Under the pieces are notes generated by a model. The model was not told the DNA's origin. It ran no database searches and was given only the letters and a program-made list of their open reading frames with translations. The position numbers were made by a program, and so were the translations under genes. From a virus: a stretch of DNA of 64,000 nucleotides. Below are positions 54,702-63,841 of the stretch, one piece after another. The DNA lies in the IMG/VR virus record IMGVR_UViG_3300046532_001046, positions 1-64,000 of that record. The stretch is one strand, 5' to 3'. Numbering within the stretch: position 1 is the stretch's first letter; every line of letters starts with the position of its first letter.

Positions 54702-54847
54702 CACTTCACCCTATCCTCGTCAGAACTGATTTCAGAGTCACACTTGTTACAACGGCCATCATAGCGACCCAACGCCAAGCCTCCAATGAAGTGGCGGGGG
54801 CAGTATGGGCACTTGTACAGGGAGTCCTTGGGGTACTTCAGCATCAT
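54701..54847 (-). CDS. Zinc-ribbon microprotein (48 aa)
   Basis: MMLKYPKDSLYKCPYCPRHF and RCNKCDSEISSDE: two CxxC pairs 17 residues apart. ATGA overlap with the upstream gene and TGATG with the next one. Confidence 0.75.
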   Translation of the reverse strand: MMLKYPKDSLYKCPYCPRHFIGGLALGRYDGRCNKCDSEISSDEDRVK

Positions 54848-55065
54848 GCTGGCCTGTCCATGAACAGATCCCGACTGCTTGGATACGTCCCGGTGGGCTT
54901 CTGCTTAACCTCGTCCTCGTACCCACAGTGCGGGCACGACAGCGTGCTTAAAGCGTCGGGCACCTTTAGGGAATACTTCACCTGAGCGTGTGCGTAGGAC
55001 CACCAGTTTTCGCACTGACCACAGGTGAAGTGGTAGATGGTCTCTGCTGTGAAGGCGTGACTCAT
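54844..55065 (-). CDS. Zinc-ribbon protein (73 aa)
   Basis: MSHAFTAETIYHFTCGQCEN and LSCPHCGYEDEVKQKPTG. Start at 55065 forms ATGA with the upstream stop. Two adjacent zinc-ribbon genes beside the resolvase suggest DNA-binding or assembly roles. Confidence 0.7.
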   Translation of the reverse strand: MSHAFTAETIYHFTCGQCENWWSYAHAQVKYSLKVPDALSTLSCPHCGYEDEVKQKPTGTYPSSRDLFMDRPA

Positions 55066-55535
55066 GCACCTGTCCACTGTAGTTTGCGCTCGTTGGGGGT
55101 GAGACTGATACGACGGCTCAGTTCACGAGACAGCACTGTGGCGTTACGCTCTCCACGGTCAAACACTGTGTCCACCAACTTACGGTAGGCCCGTGACTCG
55201 TGGTGACGTTGATGGTACTCCCTCACCGTTGGGTCGACATCTCGTCGGGCCTTAGCCATCGTCACGGTGTCCCCCTTGCTATCCGCCTCCCACTGCTCCA
55301 GCAGTGCCAGCGCCTCGCCATGCCTTAAAGCGCTCAAGGCGTTCTCTTCAATGATCTCTGCGTGAACCAACTCGGACTTGGCGTAGTTGACCCACGACAC
55401 CATCTCGGCGTACTGGCTCATCAAATCACCGTCGGACAACACGTCCAGTTCCTCCGGCAGGGTCGGCATAGCGTCCCCCGGCTTCCTCGGACTGTCGAAC
55501 TTCAGATTGAACTTCGCTTGGGCCTTTGCCATCAT
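55062..55535 (-). CDS. Helical hypothetical protein in recombination block (157 aa)
   Basis: MMAKAQAKFNLKFDSPRKPG. Mostly charged helix (MVSWVNYAKSELVHAEIIEE, HQRHHESRAYRKLVDTVFDR). GGAG five bases before the ATG. It overlaps the end of the Cas4-like gene by 110 bases in another frame; both frames look real. Could be a recombination mediator by position only. Confidence 0.65.
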   Translation of the reverse strand: MMAKAQAKFNLKFDSPRKPGDAMPTLPEELDVLSDGDLMSQYAEMVSWVNYAKSELVHAEIIEENALSALRHGEALALLEQWEADSKGDTVTMAKARRDVDPTVREYHQRHHESRAYRKLVDTVFDRGERNATVLSRELSRRISLTPNERKLQWTGA

Positions 55536-56406
55536 CGTTACTCCAGCATGTCTTCTTGTACGTGCAGTACTTACACGCTTGGTGGTCCTTAGTGTCTATC
55601 CATTCTGGTCGTGGTGCTATCCTACCCTCACATATGGAGTGTAGTCCAGCACTACAGTTGACTAGAATATCGCTGATAACCTCAGGCTGGTAGGACACCA
55701 CGAACTCCTTGATGTCCTGAGAGGCTTTCCACTCATAAATGAATATCATCTTCTTAATGCCAGTGCAGTGCATGTAGAGGGTGCCCTGCTTCAGATGTGA
55801 CAGGAACGGGCGGTTCACCTCACCCCACATCTGATCAGCCGTGATGTCCCTCTTTGCGTACCTATTGAACAGGGGAAAGTTCTCGTACCGGAAAGTACCA
55901 ATACCTACACTCTTAATCTCAATCAGGTAGTCCTCTCCGTGCAGGTTCACATGGCCGTCAGCGTGCCCGATGATGTGGTGGTCTTCATCATAGAGTGGAA
56001 CCTCTTGGTAGTCCACCTGTTTGGAGTGGCACTCCTCACACACTGGCTTTCCGTACCAGACGTGGGAGCACTCCCTACAGTACCACTGCCCTTGAAGAAG
56101 CCCGATGTCTTGAAGCCACCCCTGCCACTTCCGGTGTATTCGGTTGCCCTCTTCAAAGATGTTGAGGGTCTTAAACTGCTTGGGCTTCTCCGGGTTGGAC
56201 TCCTCATACCCCATCATCCGGTAAGACGACTGACGTACACACCAGTCACGCTTGCAGACTTCACTGGGATGGAAGTGTTCGGTGTCCCGAAGTAGATTCT
56301 TAGCGGTGTAGTCCTCCAGCAAATGGGGATGTATCAGAGACACCAACTTGGCCTTATTCTTCATTGACGCCTTCATGGCCTCAATCTTCCAAGCATCATC
56401 AGTCAT
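55426..56406 (-). CDS. Cas4/RecB-like PD-(D/E)xK exonuclease with inserted zinc ribbon
   Basis: 326 aa. N-terminal Cys51 and Cys56 (SEVCKRDWC) and C-terminal CKYCTYKKTCW give the four-Cys iron-sulfur arrangement of Cas4-like nucleases. The catalytic core shows GHADG (Asp150) and LIEIKS (Glu163, Lys165). A zinc ribbon (Cys110, 113, 123, 126: YCREC, PVCEEC) is inserted before the core, an unusual feature. Phage Cas4-like enzymes resect DNA ends for RecA. No CRISPR genes nearby. The tail after residue 290 overlaps the next gene. Confidence 0.8.
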   Translation of the reverse strand: MTDDAWKIEAMKASMKNKAKLVSLIHPHLLEDYTAKNLLRDTEHFHPSEVCKRDWCVRQSSYRMMGYEESNPEKPKQFKTLNIFEEGNRIHRKWQGWLQDIGLLQGQWYCRECSHVWYGKPVCEECHSKQVDYQEVPLYDEDHHIIGHADGHVNLHGEDYLIEIKSVGIGTFRYENFPLFNRYAKRDITADQMWGEVNRPFLSHLKQGTLYMHCTGIKKMIFIYEWKASQDIKEFVVSYQPEVISDILVNCSAGLHSICEGRIAPRPEWIDTKDHQACKYCTYKKTCWSNDDGKGPSEVQSEVRQSEEAGGRYADPAGGTGRVVRR

Positions 56407-56704
56407 CGTGTATCATCTCCAAGAAGTCGTTTTCCAGTAGTACTACATAGGACCGTCCGCCAAGATCAACCTGTAACACAGGAATACGATCCTCCAAAAT
56501 GGCTGTCCTTGACAGTTTAACCATCTCCTGTGACACTATGGAATATGACTTCTTATCCGTAAACTTGTTCTCTACGAGAAGATCAATAGTGCGAACATCA
56601 TTCTTACGCACCCAACCAGCGCCAGACATGACGTTTCTACTGCCATTGTACTTCTCCGCAGTACGCTCCTCCTGCTTCTTAGAGCGCCTGTGGATGTCAG
56701 TCAC
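56399..56704 (-). CDS. Holliday-junction-resolvase-like endonuclease, second of two
   Basis: 101 aa. SGAGWVRKNDVRTIDLLVEN has the KxDvr...DxxxExK order of small phage and archaeal resolvase-type nucleases (Asp36/Asp41, Glu45, Lys47), followed by SIVSQEMVKLSRTAIL and a strand pair. A second branched-DNA nuclease 2 kb from the first suggests division of labour, for example resolvase and nicking enzyme. Confidence 0.7.
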   Translation of the reverse strand: MTDIHRRSKKQEERTAEKYNGSRNVMSGAGWVRKNDVRTIDLLVENKFTDKKSYSIVSQEMVKLSRTAILEDRIPVLQVDLGGRSYVVLLENDFLEMIHDD

Positions 56705-57719
56705 TGAGAGTACCCATTAGTTCTACTCGGAGGGCCTCCTGAGCCCCCAGATCGGCTCTGAGAGCCTCTAGGACTTTCTCCTTGCCCTGCCATTTCTCAC
56801 CCTTGTAGGAGTAGAACGCACCGGCTCTGGTAATCACCTCGTAAGCGATGGCAATGTTGACCATGTCCTTAACTGTATCGAAGTCTCCTACGTGGAATCC
56901 TCCAGAGTCAGCGAAATAGAAGTCCACCACGGCTTGCTGCTGAGGTCGGTACGTCTTATTCTTAATAGTACGTCCCTTGATGGTCTGGCCGACGGCGACC
57001 TTCCCGTCCTTGAGCCACTCATCCTTCTTCACTTCTACACGGGTGAAGTAGGAGAAGTTCTTAGCCAACCCGCCGGGGGTGGTGCGTGGGTCTCCCCACA
57101 TCACCCCGATCTTCTGTCGCCACTGGTTGATGATGAGCCCGGTACAGCCTCGGTCCTCAGAAACCAGAGAACGCCTCTGAGCCTTAGCAGACTTCCTAAA
57201 GAACTTACCAGTGAGGCGAGCACCCAGACCAACGGTGAACTCATCCATACTCTTCTCGTACTCGGTCTCCGGCACTAATGCAGGCAGGGAGTCCAGCACA
57301 ACACAGTCCACGGCTCGGTTGTCCATAGCCCTGACGATTAGGTCGTATGCCTGTTCCATGAGGTTGGTCTCAACCACCCACAGGCGGTCTAGGTCCACAC
57401 CAATTGACTCGGCGTACTCTGGCACGTACTCCTCTGCTGCCACCCACATGGCAGTCCAGTTGGGGTCCAGTGCTTGGTTTGCAGCAATGGTCTTGTAGGC
57501 AACAGCGGTCTTGCCGGATGACTCATCCCCTACGATCTCTGACCACTGGTTGACAGGCCAGCCGCCACCCAACATCAGATCAAAGGCCAGCATACCAGTC
57601 GTGATGCGTGGGAGAGCCTCCTGTATCCGGCTCCCCTGTACTATTACTTCGCTACCTAACTTCTTGTTAACCTCTCGTGCAATCTCTTCTAACGTCTCGT
57701 ATCTCGTAGTACCCGTCAC
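56697..57719 (-). CDS. RecA/UvsX-like recombinase
   Basis: 340 aa, GTG start with AAGGG upstream. Walker A GDESSGKT (64-71), Walker B CVVLDSLPAL, and DRGCTGLIINQWRQKIGV, then DPRTTPGGLAKNFSYFTRVE correspond to the RecA L1/L2 region. Shorter than bacterial RecA and without its C-terminal domain, as in phage forms. It would pair strands for recombination-dependent replication together with the Cas4-like nuclease and resolvases. Confidence 0.9.
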   Translation of the reverse strand: MTGTTRYETLEEIAREVNKKLGSEVIVQGSRIQEALPRITTGMLAFDLMLGGGWPVNQWSEIVGDESSGKTAVAYKTIAANQALDPNWTAMWVAAEEYVPEYAESIGVDLDRLWVVETNLMEQAYDLIVRAMDNRAVDCVVLDSLPALVPETEYEKSMDEFTVGLGARLTGKFFRKSAKAQRRSLVSEDRGCTGLIINQWRQKIGVMWGDPRTTPGGLAKNFSYFTRVEVKKDEWLKDGKVAVGQTIKGRTIKNKTYRPQQQAVVDFYFADSGGFHVGDFDTVKDMVNIAIAYEVITRAGAFYSYKGEKWQGKEKVLEALRADLGAQEALRVELMGTLSD

Positions 57720-57737
57720 CTAGTACCCTTCTTGTTG

Positions 57738-58160
57738 TTACGCTATCCAGTTTGCTTCCGACCCCTGATTGTATATGCCGTTCCAACCGCACTCATAGCA
57801 GCGTGGAGCGGGGGCATTACCGTTGATACCAGCACCTGCCCCCTTAGCCATACGAGAGAACACGTTACCACTCCCACACTCCGGGCAGGTGTTATTCCCT
57901 TCCTTGCGAGCCGCTTCCCCACCCTGCCAGTTGCGTATTGCTTCACCAATAGTCGTCTGACCGGTGGGGTCTGACCTCTGTTCAGTATTAACCGCCGCCG
58001 CCTGAGCCATGTACTGAGCCTGCGGCGTGGGCTGGGTCGTCAGAGGGACGCCCAGCACCCCCGGAGGGGTAAAACGCAAAGTAGGGGTGCTGCCCTCACG
58101 GGCAGGGGCTTTAGGGGCTACTGCCTTACCAGCCAGCCGATCTGACCACCAATCGCTCAT
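57738..58160 (-). CDS. Zinc-ribbon hypothetical protein (140 aa)
   Basis: Disordered Pro/Ala N-terminus (VAPKAPAREGSTPTLRF), then TIGEAIRNWQGGEAARKEGN and a zinc ribbon, CPECGSGNVFSRM, and CYECGWNGIYNQG. GAGGAG before the ATG. Adjacent to recA and the polymerase, so perhaps a primase-like or accessory zinc protein; no catalytic domain seen. Confidence 0.7.
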   Translation of the reverse strand: MSDWWSDRLAGKAVAPKAPAREGSTPTLRFTPPGVLGVPLTTQPTPQAQYMAQAAAVNTEQRSDPTGQTTIGEAIRNWQGGEAARKEGNNTCPECGSGNVFSRMAKGAGAGINGNAPAPRCYECGWNGIYNQGSEANWIA

Positions 58161-58170
58161 GTACTACTCC

Positions 58171-58647
58171 TCAGTCAACTTGTAGGTTAGACAATGTGAT
58201 CAAGTCTTCATCCAACAACTTAGAAACCGAGGCTACCAGACAACCGAGTACGGTGTTATAGGTTGAATCCTTGATATGGCGGTGCATCTTGCGAAGTTCC
58301 CCTAGTGGTACGTAGTTCAAAGCCATAAAGTCGTCTTCATCCTCGGTGTTACTAGGGTCGAACCCAACACCAACCATCTCGTCATCGTCCAACCCATCAG
58401 GCAGCATGTTGTCGTCCACCATGATGTCTGACATCCAATCAGCAGTGTCTGACAAAGATTCAACGATTCCCGCCATGGTCAAGTACGACCAACTGCGGAG
58501 GATGTCTCTCTCCTCCTCCTCAAACACGTCATCAGACGAAGGAAGAATACCAGCGTTAGACGCTATGTCCTGCTTGTCAGGGGGCGACAGCATGTTGTAG
58601 AAGTTACGCTTCGCTGAGTCCGTTACTTGGCTGTACACGTCGCTCAT
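58171..58647 (-). CDS. Acidic helical hypothetical protein (158 aa)
   Basis: MSDVYSQVTDSAKRNFYNML, SYLTMAGIVESLSDTADWMS, acidic loop (DGLDDDEMVGVGFDPSNTED), then a long helix. TAATG coupling with polA. Unknown; conserved position suggests a replication accessory. Confidence 0.65.
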   Translation of the reverse strand: MSDVYSQVTDSAKRNFYNMLSPPDKQDIASNAGILPSSDDVFEEEERDILRSWSYLTMAGIVESLSDTADWMSDIMVDDNMLPDGLDDDEMVGVGFDPSNTEDEDDFMALNYVPLGELRKMHRHIKDSTYNTVLGCLVASVSKLLDEDLITLSNLQVD

Positions 58648-60767
58648 TAGCCCTTAGCCTCATACCAAGTCACACCAGAATGGGAGGAAACTATCAACGG
58701 AACGTCCTTTATGGACTTGCAGTGGCCCATCGCTTCTCTCAGAGCCTCTGCCTTTAAGTCTACATCACCAGTATCGGGTACGTTGACAACTAACTCATCG
58801 TGCACCTGAACGAGCAACTTACCACCGAAGGCAGTCACCACTGGGAACGCCTTTATCATGGCTTTCTTGCAGATATCGGAGGCACTTCCCTGTACTACAG
58901 CGTTGACTGCCTGTCTTTCCGCCCTAGCACGTAACTCCTCCTTTGAAGAGTTTATGTCGGGCAATCTACGGCGGCGCCCGGAGATCGTAGTCACAAACCC
59001 ATCTCGCTGGGCTTGGGCAACAATCTTACGCTTCCACTTGGTCAATCCAGAGAACTGTGCGTAGTACTGGTTGATAACGAACTTAGCCCGTGTCTGGGTA
59101 ATACCTGCCGTAGCCGCTAGTTTCGCAGAGCCACCCCCGTAGGCAGTGAGGAAGTTGGCAGCCTTTCCCAGTTGTCTTTCCTCAGGGGTAACGTCCTCTA
59201 CAGCCTTATCGAAGACCAATGCCGCAGCACCTGAGTGGATGTCAATACCTTTGAGGAAAATGTCCATCATGTTGGGGTCCCGGCTGAACATCGCCATGAC
59301 CCTGAGTTCAATCTGATCGTAGTCAGCCACGATTAGAGTACAGTCAGGGTCTGCCTTGAACAGCCCACGGATGCTGGAGTCACGGGGAATGTTCTGAAGG
59401 TTAGGATTGGAGGAAGAAAGCCGCCCTGTGGCAGTCCGGTGGAGGTGAAAGTTGGGGTGCAGCCTCTCCTTGTTGATCTTCTCCAAAAGACCATCCACGT
59501 AGGTGCTTTTCAGTTTCTTGTATTCCGACCACGCTAAGAACAACGGTATTACTGGGTGCTTGGATTCTAGGGCCTTCAGGGACTCATGGTCTACTGATGC
59601 CTGACCTTTCTCGGTCTCCTTGTTAGGCTTTAGTCCCAATCCACCGTCGGCCTTCTTATCAAACAGAAACAAGCGCTTGTCTTTAACAGAGTCAGGGTTG
59701 AATCCGGGGTAGGTCAGGGCAGTGATCTCTAAGTGAGTTTCCTGCATCTTCCCATCCAGTTCCTTACCCAGTGCCGCCATACCGGAGCGGTTGACGCACA
59801 TACCATTGTGCTCCATAGCCATGAGCACCTCTAATACCTCTGAGTCCTGTGTGAACACATCCATCAGTTTGTCGATGCCCTTTACAGAGCGGACCAGCCG
59901 CTGGTACAACAGCCATGTCCAACGGGCGTCAAGGTGAACGTAATCACAGGCTATTGAGAACGGGGTACGTCCAATAACTGCTCCCACCTTCCCATGTCTT
60001 GCATAGGGATCATGTCCGTGGAAGTTGTTGGATAGCAGAGAGGTCAGCCGGAAGGACGGTAGGTTTTCGTCCAGAGTGTGCTGTAGCAGCATGGTGTCAT
60101 GGAACGGTCCCACCGGTAGTTCTCCGTAGTACTTCGCTATGGTGCGAGCATCGAACTTGACGTTGTGTCCCACCTTGATAATGGCCGGATCAAAGAACAA
60201 AGGTTTCAATGCTGCAAAGACCTCTGTACGGGACAACTGCTCCGGGGGGTCGGAGTACACGGCAGGCTTCAGGTACCTAGCCTTAGCCATAGACCCAGTG
60301 CCGTCCTTTAGTATCTTTCGGTAGTTCGCTGGAGGTACCGTCTTACCATCCCCCCGCTCCTCCTCCTCTATGATTTCCCCCTTAGGGTGACCCATAGGTA
60401 TGGCCCAAGAGTGACCATGCGTAGCAATACCCATCCAGATAACCTCATTCCGATGAGGGTCCAGAGCGATGCTCTTGGTGGTGGCATCCACTTTGGTTGT
60501 CCTAGTCCGCGCAATGACGGACTCAGAGGTGGTCTTAAGCCCCAGTACATGACTACGTACCTGTTGCTCTACGAACTCCCCCAGATCCGGGTGGTGCTCA
60601 AGAACCCCTAGAGTCTCCACATCGAAAGCAAATGCTCCCGCCTGAGTAACGGTAGCAACTACCTCGTGGATTTCCGAGAGGGTTAGTAAATAGCGGGGGC
60701 CGGGCAGCAAGGAAGGGGAACTACTCCGACCCCCGCTAAACTTGTTAGACGAGTCCAACGTCTTCAT
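58647..60767 (-). CDS. polA: DNA polymerase, family A, with 3'-5' exonuclease domain
   Basis: 706 aa from MKTLDSSNKFSGG (60767); a start 18 codons further up would overlap the upstream gene more. Exonuclease motifs: FAFDVETLG, GHNVKFDARTI and HLDARWTWLLY. Polymerase motif A VADYDQIELRVMAMFSRDP, the O-helix RQLGKAANFLTAYGGG (Arg, Lys, Phe and Tyr spaced by four; the Phe excludes dideoxy preference) and motif C VQVHDELVV are all present. No 5' nuclease domain. This is the phage replicase. Confidence 0.95.
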   Translation of the reverse strand: MKTLDSSNKFSGGRSSSPSLLPGPRYLLTLSEIHEVVATVTQAGAFAFDVETLGVLEHHPDLGEFVEQQVRSHVLGLKTTSESVIARTRTTKVDATTKSIALDPHRNEVIWMGIATHGHSWAIPMGHPKGEIIEEEERGDGKTVPPANYRKILKDGTGSMAKARYLKPAVYSDPPEQLSRTEVFAALKPLFFDPAIIKVGHNVKFDARTIAKYYGELPVGPFHDTMLLQHTLDENLPSFRLTSLLSNNFHGHDPYARHGKVGAVIGRTPFSIACDYVHLDARWTWLLYQRLVRSVKGIDKLMDVFTQDSEVLEVLMAMEHNGMCVNRSGMAALGKELDGKMQETHLEITALTYPGFNPDSVKDKRLFLFDKKADGGLGLKPNKETEKGQASVDHESLKALESKHPVIPLFLAWSEYKKLKSTYVDGLLEKINKERLHPNFHLHRTATGRLSSSNPNLQNIPRDSSIRGLFKADPDCTLIVADYDQIELRVMAMFSRDPNMMDIFLKGIDIHSGAAALVFDKAVEDVTPEERQLGKAANFLTAYGGGSAKLAATAGITQTRAKFVINQYYAQFSGLTKWKRKIVAQAQRDGFVTTISGRRRRLPDINSSKEELRARAERQAVNAVVQGSASDICKKAMIKAFPVVTAFGGKLLVQVHDELVVNVPDTGDVDLKAEALREAMGHCKSIKDVPLIVSSHSGVTWYEAKG

Positions 60768-61395
60768 TGACGATGGTGACCATCTCAGCGTGAGTAGAGA
60801 TACGCATGATGTCAGCGTCATACGCCTTTTCTGTGGCCTGTGTCAGAGCCTCTGCGGACAAGGGCTCTACGTTCCACTCTTCCTTCAAGTCCCGCTCCTT
60901 GATGAGCAGGTGGTTGTACTGGGTCTGTGGGCCAGTGCCGTTGCGGCTAACCGCCCAGTAGTGCTTGGACAAGGGTCCCTGACGCTCATCCTCACTGAAG
61001 TTGCGAAGGGTGGCAATCACACGAGTGCCTGCCTCATAGGAGCGCAATGATGGCTCCTCGCCACGAGCCAACACCAGCACGTTAAAGCCGAACAAGGGGC
61101 GGGGGCGGTTTCCGGCGTCGCACAGGGGACAGCCATTGCTGTCCATGCCGTCCCTACACACAAAGGACTTCTGACCGGTCCTGCTGACCCAGTGCTGCTT
61201 CCACGCGGCGTAGGGCTCGTCCTGTATGAACTTGATCAGCACAGCGTCTGGTCCAGTCTTTAAGCGAACGGCATAGTTGGCGTCGTCCTGCTTCATACTG
61301 TCCACGGCAGCCCAGCCCGAGCGGATCACCTTTCGGACATTCTCAGTTTCAGTTGGTGTGGCAGAATCCTCTGTCACGGCATATTCAATAGGCAT
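60745..61395 (-). CDS. ssDNA-binding-like protein with zinc motif
   Basis: 216 aa. AAWKQHWVSRTGQKSFVCRD, then DSNGCPLCDAGNRPRPLFGF has the Trp-rich strand and C-x7-C-x2-C zinc knuckle of phage gp32-like ssDNA-binding proteins. The beta core (VLVLARGEEPSLRSYEAGT, RVIATLRNF) and an acidic end fit too. Placed just upstream of polA, where such proteins coat the template. The family call is by eye. Confidence 0.65.
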   Translation of the reverse strand: MPIEYAVTEDSATPTETENVRKVIRSGWAAVDSMKQDDANYAVRLKTGPDAVLIKFIQDEPYAAWKQHWVSRTGQKSFVCRDGMDSNGCPLCDAGNRPRPLFGFNVLVLARGEEPSLRSYEAGTRVIATLRNFSEDERQGPLSKHYWAVSRNGTGPQTQYNHLLIKERDLKEEWNVEPLSAEALTQATEKAYDADIMRISTHAEMVTIVNEDVGLV

Positions 61396-61416
61396 AATCG
61401 TCTCTCGTTTCTGTCG

Positions 61417-61902
61417 TTACACCGGCCACTGCGTGGAGGTGTGTTTCTTAAAGCCAGTCCAATCGGCTTTCTTGTGTTCGTTAAGGCGATAAGCCTCAAC
61501 GGCGGTAAGCAGAAAGACTACCTGCTCCCGACTGTAGAGACGGCGACCCTTAGGTTCACCGCCCTGAACCCCTACACCCCTCGGGGCTGGGGTGCGATAG
61601 TTGGCGTGTGGAATCCACCCGCTGCTTTCCCACTTGCGAATAGTCACAGCCTTGCGGTGCAGCAACTTCGCTAACTCACCGATGGAATAGAACTCCCTCA
61701 GTTCTCCTCCCACCTTGTATCTTGTGAACTTGGCTGCGTCTAACACCTCATCCATAATCGTCTTTGATTTAGGGCTATCTTCTCGATTTCGTGGGGGGGT
61801 ACTACCCGGATAGTCACTTTCCTCAGAATCTACATCTTCCATAAGATCAGAATGATCACGCTTCATCAAGTGCTGGAAGTACGTGTTGGACTTGGTGCTC
61901 AT
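61417..61902 (-). CDS. MerR-type helix-turn-helix protein
   Basis: 161 aa from MSTKSNTYFQHLMKRDHSDL (ATGA overlap at 61902). A disordered acidic N-terminus precedes FYSIGELAKLLHRKAVTIRK, then WESSGWIPHANYRTPAPRG and RLYSREQVVFLLTAVE: the winged helix-turn-helix of MerR family proteins. No effector domain. It could be a regulator of the replication operon or an excisionase-like protein. Confidence 0.75.
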   Translation of the reverse strand: MSTKSNTYFQHLMKRDHSDLMEDVDSEESDYPGSTPPRNREDSPKSKTIMDEVLDAAKFTRYKVGGELREFYSIGELAKLLHRKAVTIRKWESSGWIPHANYRTPAPRGVGVQGGEPKGRRLYSREQVVFLLTAVEAYRLNEHKKADWTGFKKHTSTQWPV

Positions 61903-62303
61903 AGTTTGAAAGCCCACGTCTCACGCTCTACATAGAAAGCCTCAATCTCTGATCTGATAGCAGGATCATCCCACGCTAAGGCGAGGACCTTGTCCTCACT
62001 CAGCCTCTCAATCACTTCACTAACAGCATCCCACAGACCAGTTGCCTTGGCCCACTCCGCACATGCCGCTGCGTCAAACGACTTACTGACTCGGCGCTCG
62101 CGCTTGAGTTTGTGCTCCCCCACCTCAAACCAGCGGTGCCCATTCTCCCCTTCGTACCCACGTTCGTCCACTAGTTCTATCAGTTTGACCTTTAGTCCGT
62201 CGGCTCGCTTCTTTGATGTATCCGCCATATCCTTGGCAGCCTTGTACTCCTGCACGAGCCTCAGATTGAAGACAGCGTCGTCATAATCGTCATAATCGTC
62301 CAT
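61899..62303 (-). CDS. Charged helical hypothetical protein (134 aa)
   Basis: MDDYDDYDDAVFNLRLVQEY, coiled coil (AKDMADTSKKRADGLKVKLI), then HKLKRERRVSKSFDAAACAE. TGATG junction with the helicase gene. Similar small proteins accompany phage recombination genes; function unknown. Confidence 0.65.
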   Translation of the reverse strand: MDDYDDYDDAVFNLRLVQEYKAAKDMADTSKKRADGLKVKLIELVDERGYEGENGHRWFEVGEHKLKRERRVSKSFDAAACAEWAKATGLWDAVSEVIERLSEDKVLALAWDDPAIRSEIEAFYVERETWAFKL

Positions 62304-63841
62304 CACACCTCCGATGATGATAGGAAGTCGGACAACGAGCCCAGTGTTATCTCGTACCGACCTTGGGAATCATAGCCCTTGTCAATGAAGGCCCTGTTAA
62401 TCAGGCGCTTCTCTTGTAGCATCTCGTACTGTCGCTCCTCAATGCTCCCACGCATGACAAACGAGGTCACAGTGACGTGCGGAAACTCTGAGGACAACCT
62501 GATGATACGTGACTCACGTTGATCCAACTTCCCTGCCGACCACGGTAGGTCGTAACTTATCAGATGGTTAGCCATCGGGAGGTCAACTCCGTAGCCCCCC
62601 GCATCCGACGACAGGAACAAGCGGGTGTCGGGGTCGTTGGCGAACTTCTGCTTGGCAGCATCCTTCTCTTGCGAAGACATACCCCCCATGAACACGACAC
62701 TCCCAACCTTTCCGTGAAAGGCCAGTCGCAGAAGTTCAAGGTTCATCCTAAAGAACGAGAAGAGCACGACCTTGTTGTTGGCATCTTCGTCCAGAATGTT
62801 GGTCACGTACTCAACAACAGCATCCAACTTAGGTGAACGGGTAGCAGCCTTAACCCAACCCGCCTTGACTATTGCACTGGCATAAGCACTACCCTTACCT
62901 GAGGATTCGTCATACTGTCTGGCCGAAGTACGAACCAACTCCGGGTTGTCGCAGAGCATCCTAAGGACGGTGAGGCGGGCCATGATTTCCCCTTGGGCCT
63001 CCCCTCCAGCAGAGTTGTAATGCCTCCAAAGATCGAAACCTCTACCTGACTTACCTATGGCCTCGTGTATCTTCTTGAGCAGATCATTGGCAATGTTCTT
63101 GTATGCCTTAGCCCCGGAGACATCAAAGGGGACCGGCACTACTGTGCTGATGACCTCAGGCAACTGGTCCTGAATGTCCTCACGGGTCTTGCGAATCATT
63201 ATGTCGGACAGGCTGTCGTGGAGAGTGTTCAGGTTCCTGTACTTCACCGCTTTCCCCCATGAGTCCCTGACGATGAAGGTCCGATCAAACAGAGCGAAGC
63301 CTCCAAGGACTGACGGGTCAACGAACTCCATGATGGAGAACAGTTCCTCGGGTCGGTTCTCAATGGGCTGGCCGGTGAGGGCGTAGCGATATGGCACTGT
63401 CTTGCCCAGCCGCTTGAGGAAGCGTGAGCGCTTCGCAGACGGGGATTTGATCATCGTGGCCTCGTCTATGACCATAGCGTCAATACGAATACGGTCAAGG
63501 TAATACAGGTCTCGTTGCAGCATCTCCACGTTCACGATCACGTACTTGCATGAGATGGCTGCACGCCACAGAGTCTCACGGGCCTTGGGGGCTCCGTCTA
63601 TGACGATGGCACGGGAGGTGGAGAAGCGGTTGATTTCAGACAACCACTGGTACTTCAACGATGATGGTACAACTATCAACGCCCTAGAGATGTCGTCCCG
63701 CTCAAACATGGTCTCTAAGGTGGCTATGGTGGTAGGAGTCTTACCGGCTCCCATGACCATGCAGAGCATCATCTGCCCACGATCACACATGGTCTCGTAG
63801 GCTTCTTCTTGGAAGGGGTACAGGGTACCTGTGAAGGGCAT
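62303..63841 (-). CDS. SNF2-family DNA helicase/translocase, second of two
   Basis: 512 aa from MPFTGTLYPFQEEAYETMCD (63841). Walker A MGAGKT (30-35), Ia LIVVPSSLKYQWLSEI, motif II VIDEAT (126-129), motif III ALTGQPIENRPEEL. The second lobe has VVLFSFFRMNLELL, LFLSSDAGGYGVDLPMANHL and LDQRESRIIRLS. Different from 34158..35771 in motif II and length, so the two are not recent copies. Probably acts at forks with polA and RecA. Confidence 0.85.
   Translation of the reverse strand: MPFTGTLYPFQEEAYETMCDRGQMMLCMVMGAGKTPTTIATLETMFERDDISRALIVVPSSLKYQWLSEINRFSTSRAIVIDGAPKARETLWRAAISCKYVIVNVEMLQRDLYYLDRIRIDAMVIDEATMIKSPSAKRSRFLKRLGKTVPYRYALTGQPIENRPEELFSIMEFVDPSVLGGFALFDRTFIVRDSWGKAVKYRNLNTLHDSLSDIMIRKTREDIQDQLPEVISTVVPVPFDVSGAKAYKNIANDLLKKIHEAIGKSGRGFDLWRHYNSAGGEAQGEIMARLTVLRMLCDNPELVRTSARQYDESSGKGSAYASAIVKAGWVKAATRSPKLDAVVEYVTNILDEDANNKVVLFSFFRMNLELLRLAFHGKVGSVVFMGGMSSQEKDAAKQKFANDPDTRLFLSSDAGGYGVDLPMANHLISYDLPWSAGKLDQRESRIIRLSSEFPHVTVTSFVMRGSIEERQYEMLQEKRLINRAFIDKGYDSQGRYEITLGSLSDFLSSSEV

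Noticed and set aside
55426-56406. CRISPR-associated Cas4
   Set aside because: The fold is Cas4-like, but there are no cas1/cas2 genes or repeats; it sits in a replication/recombination operon, as in many phages.
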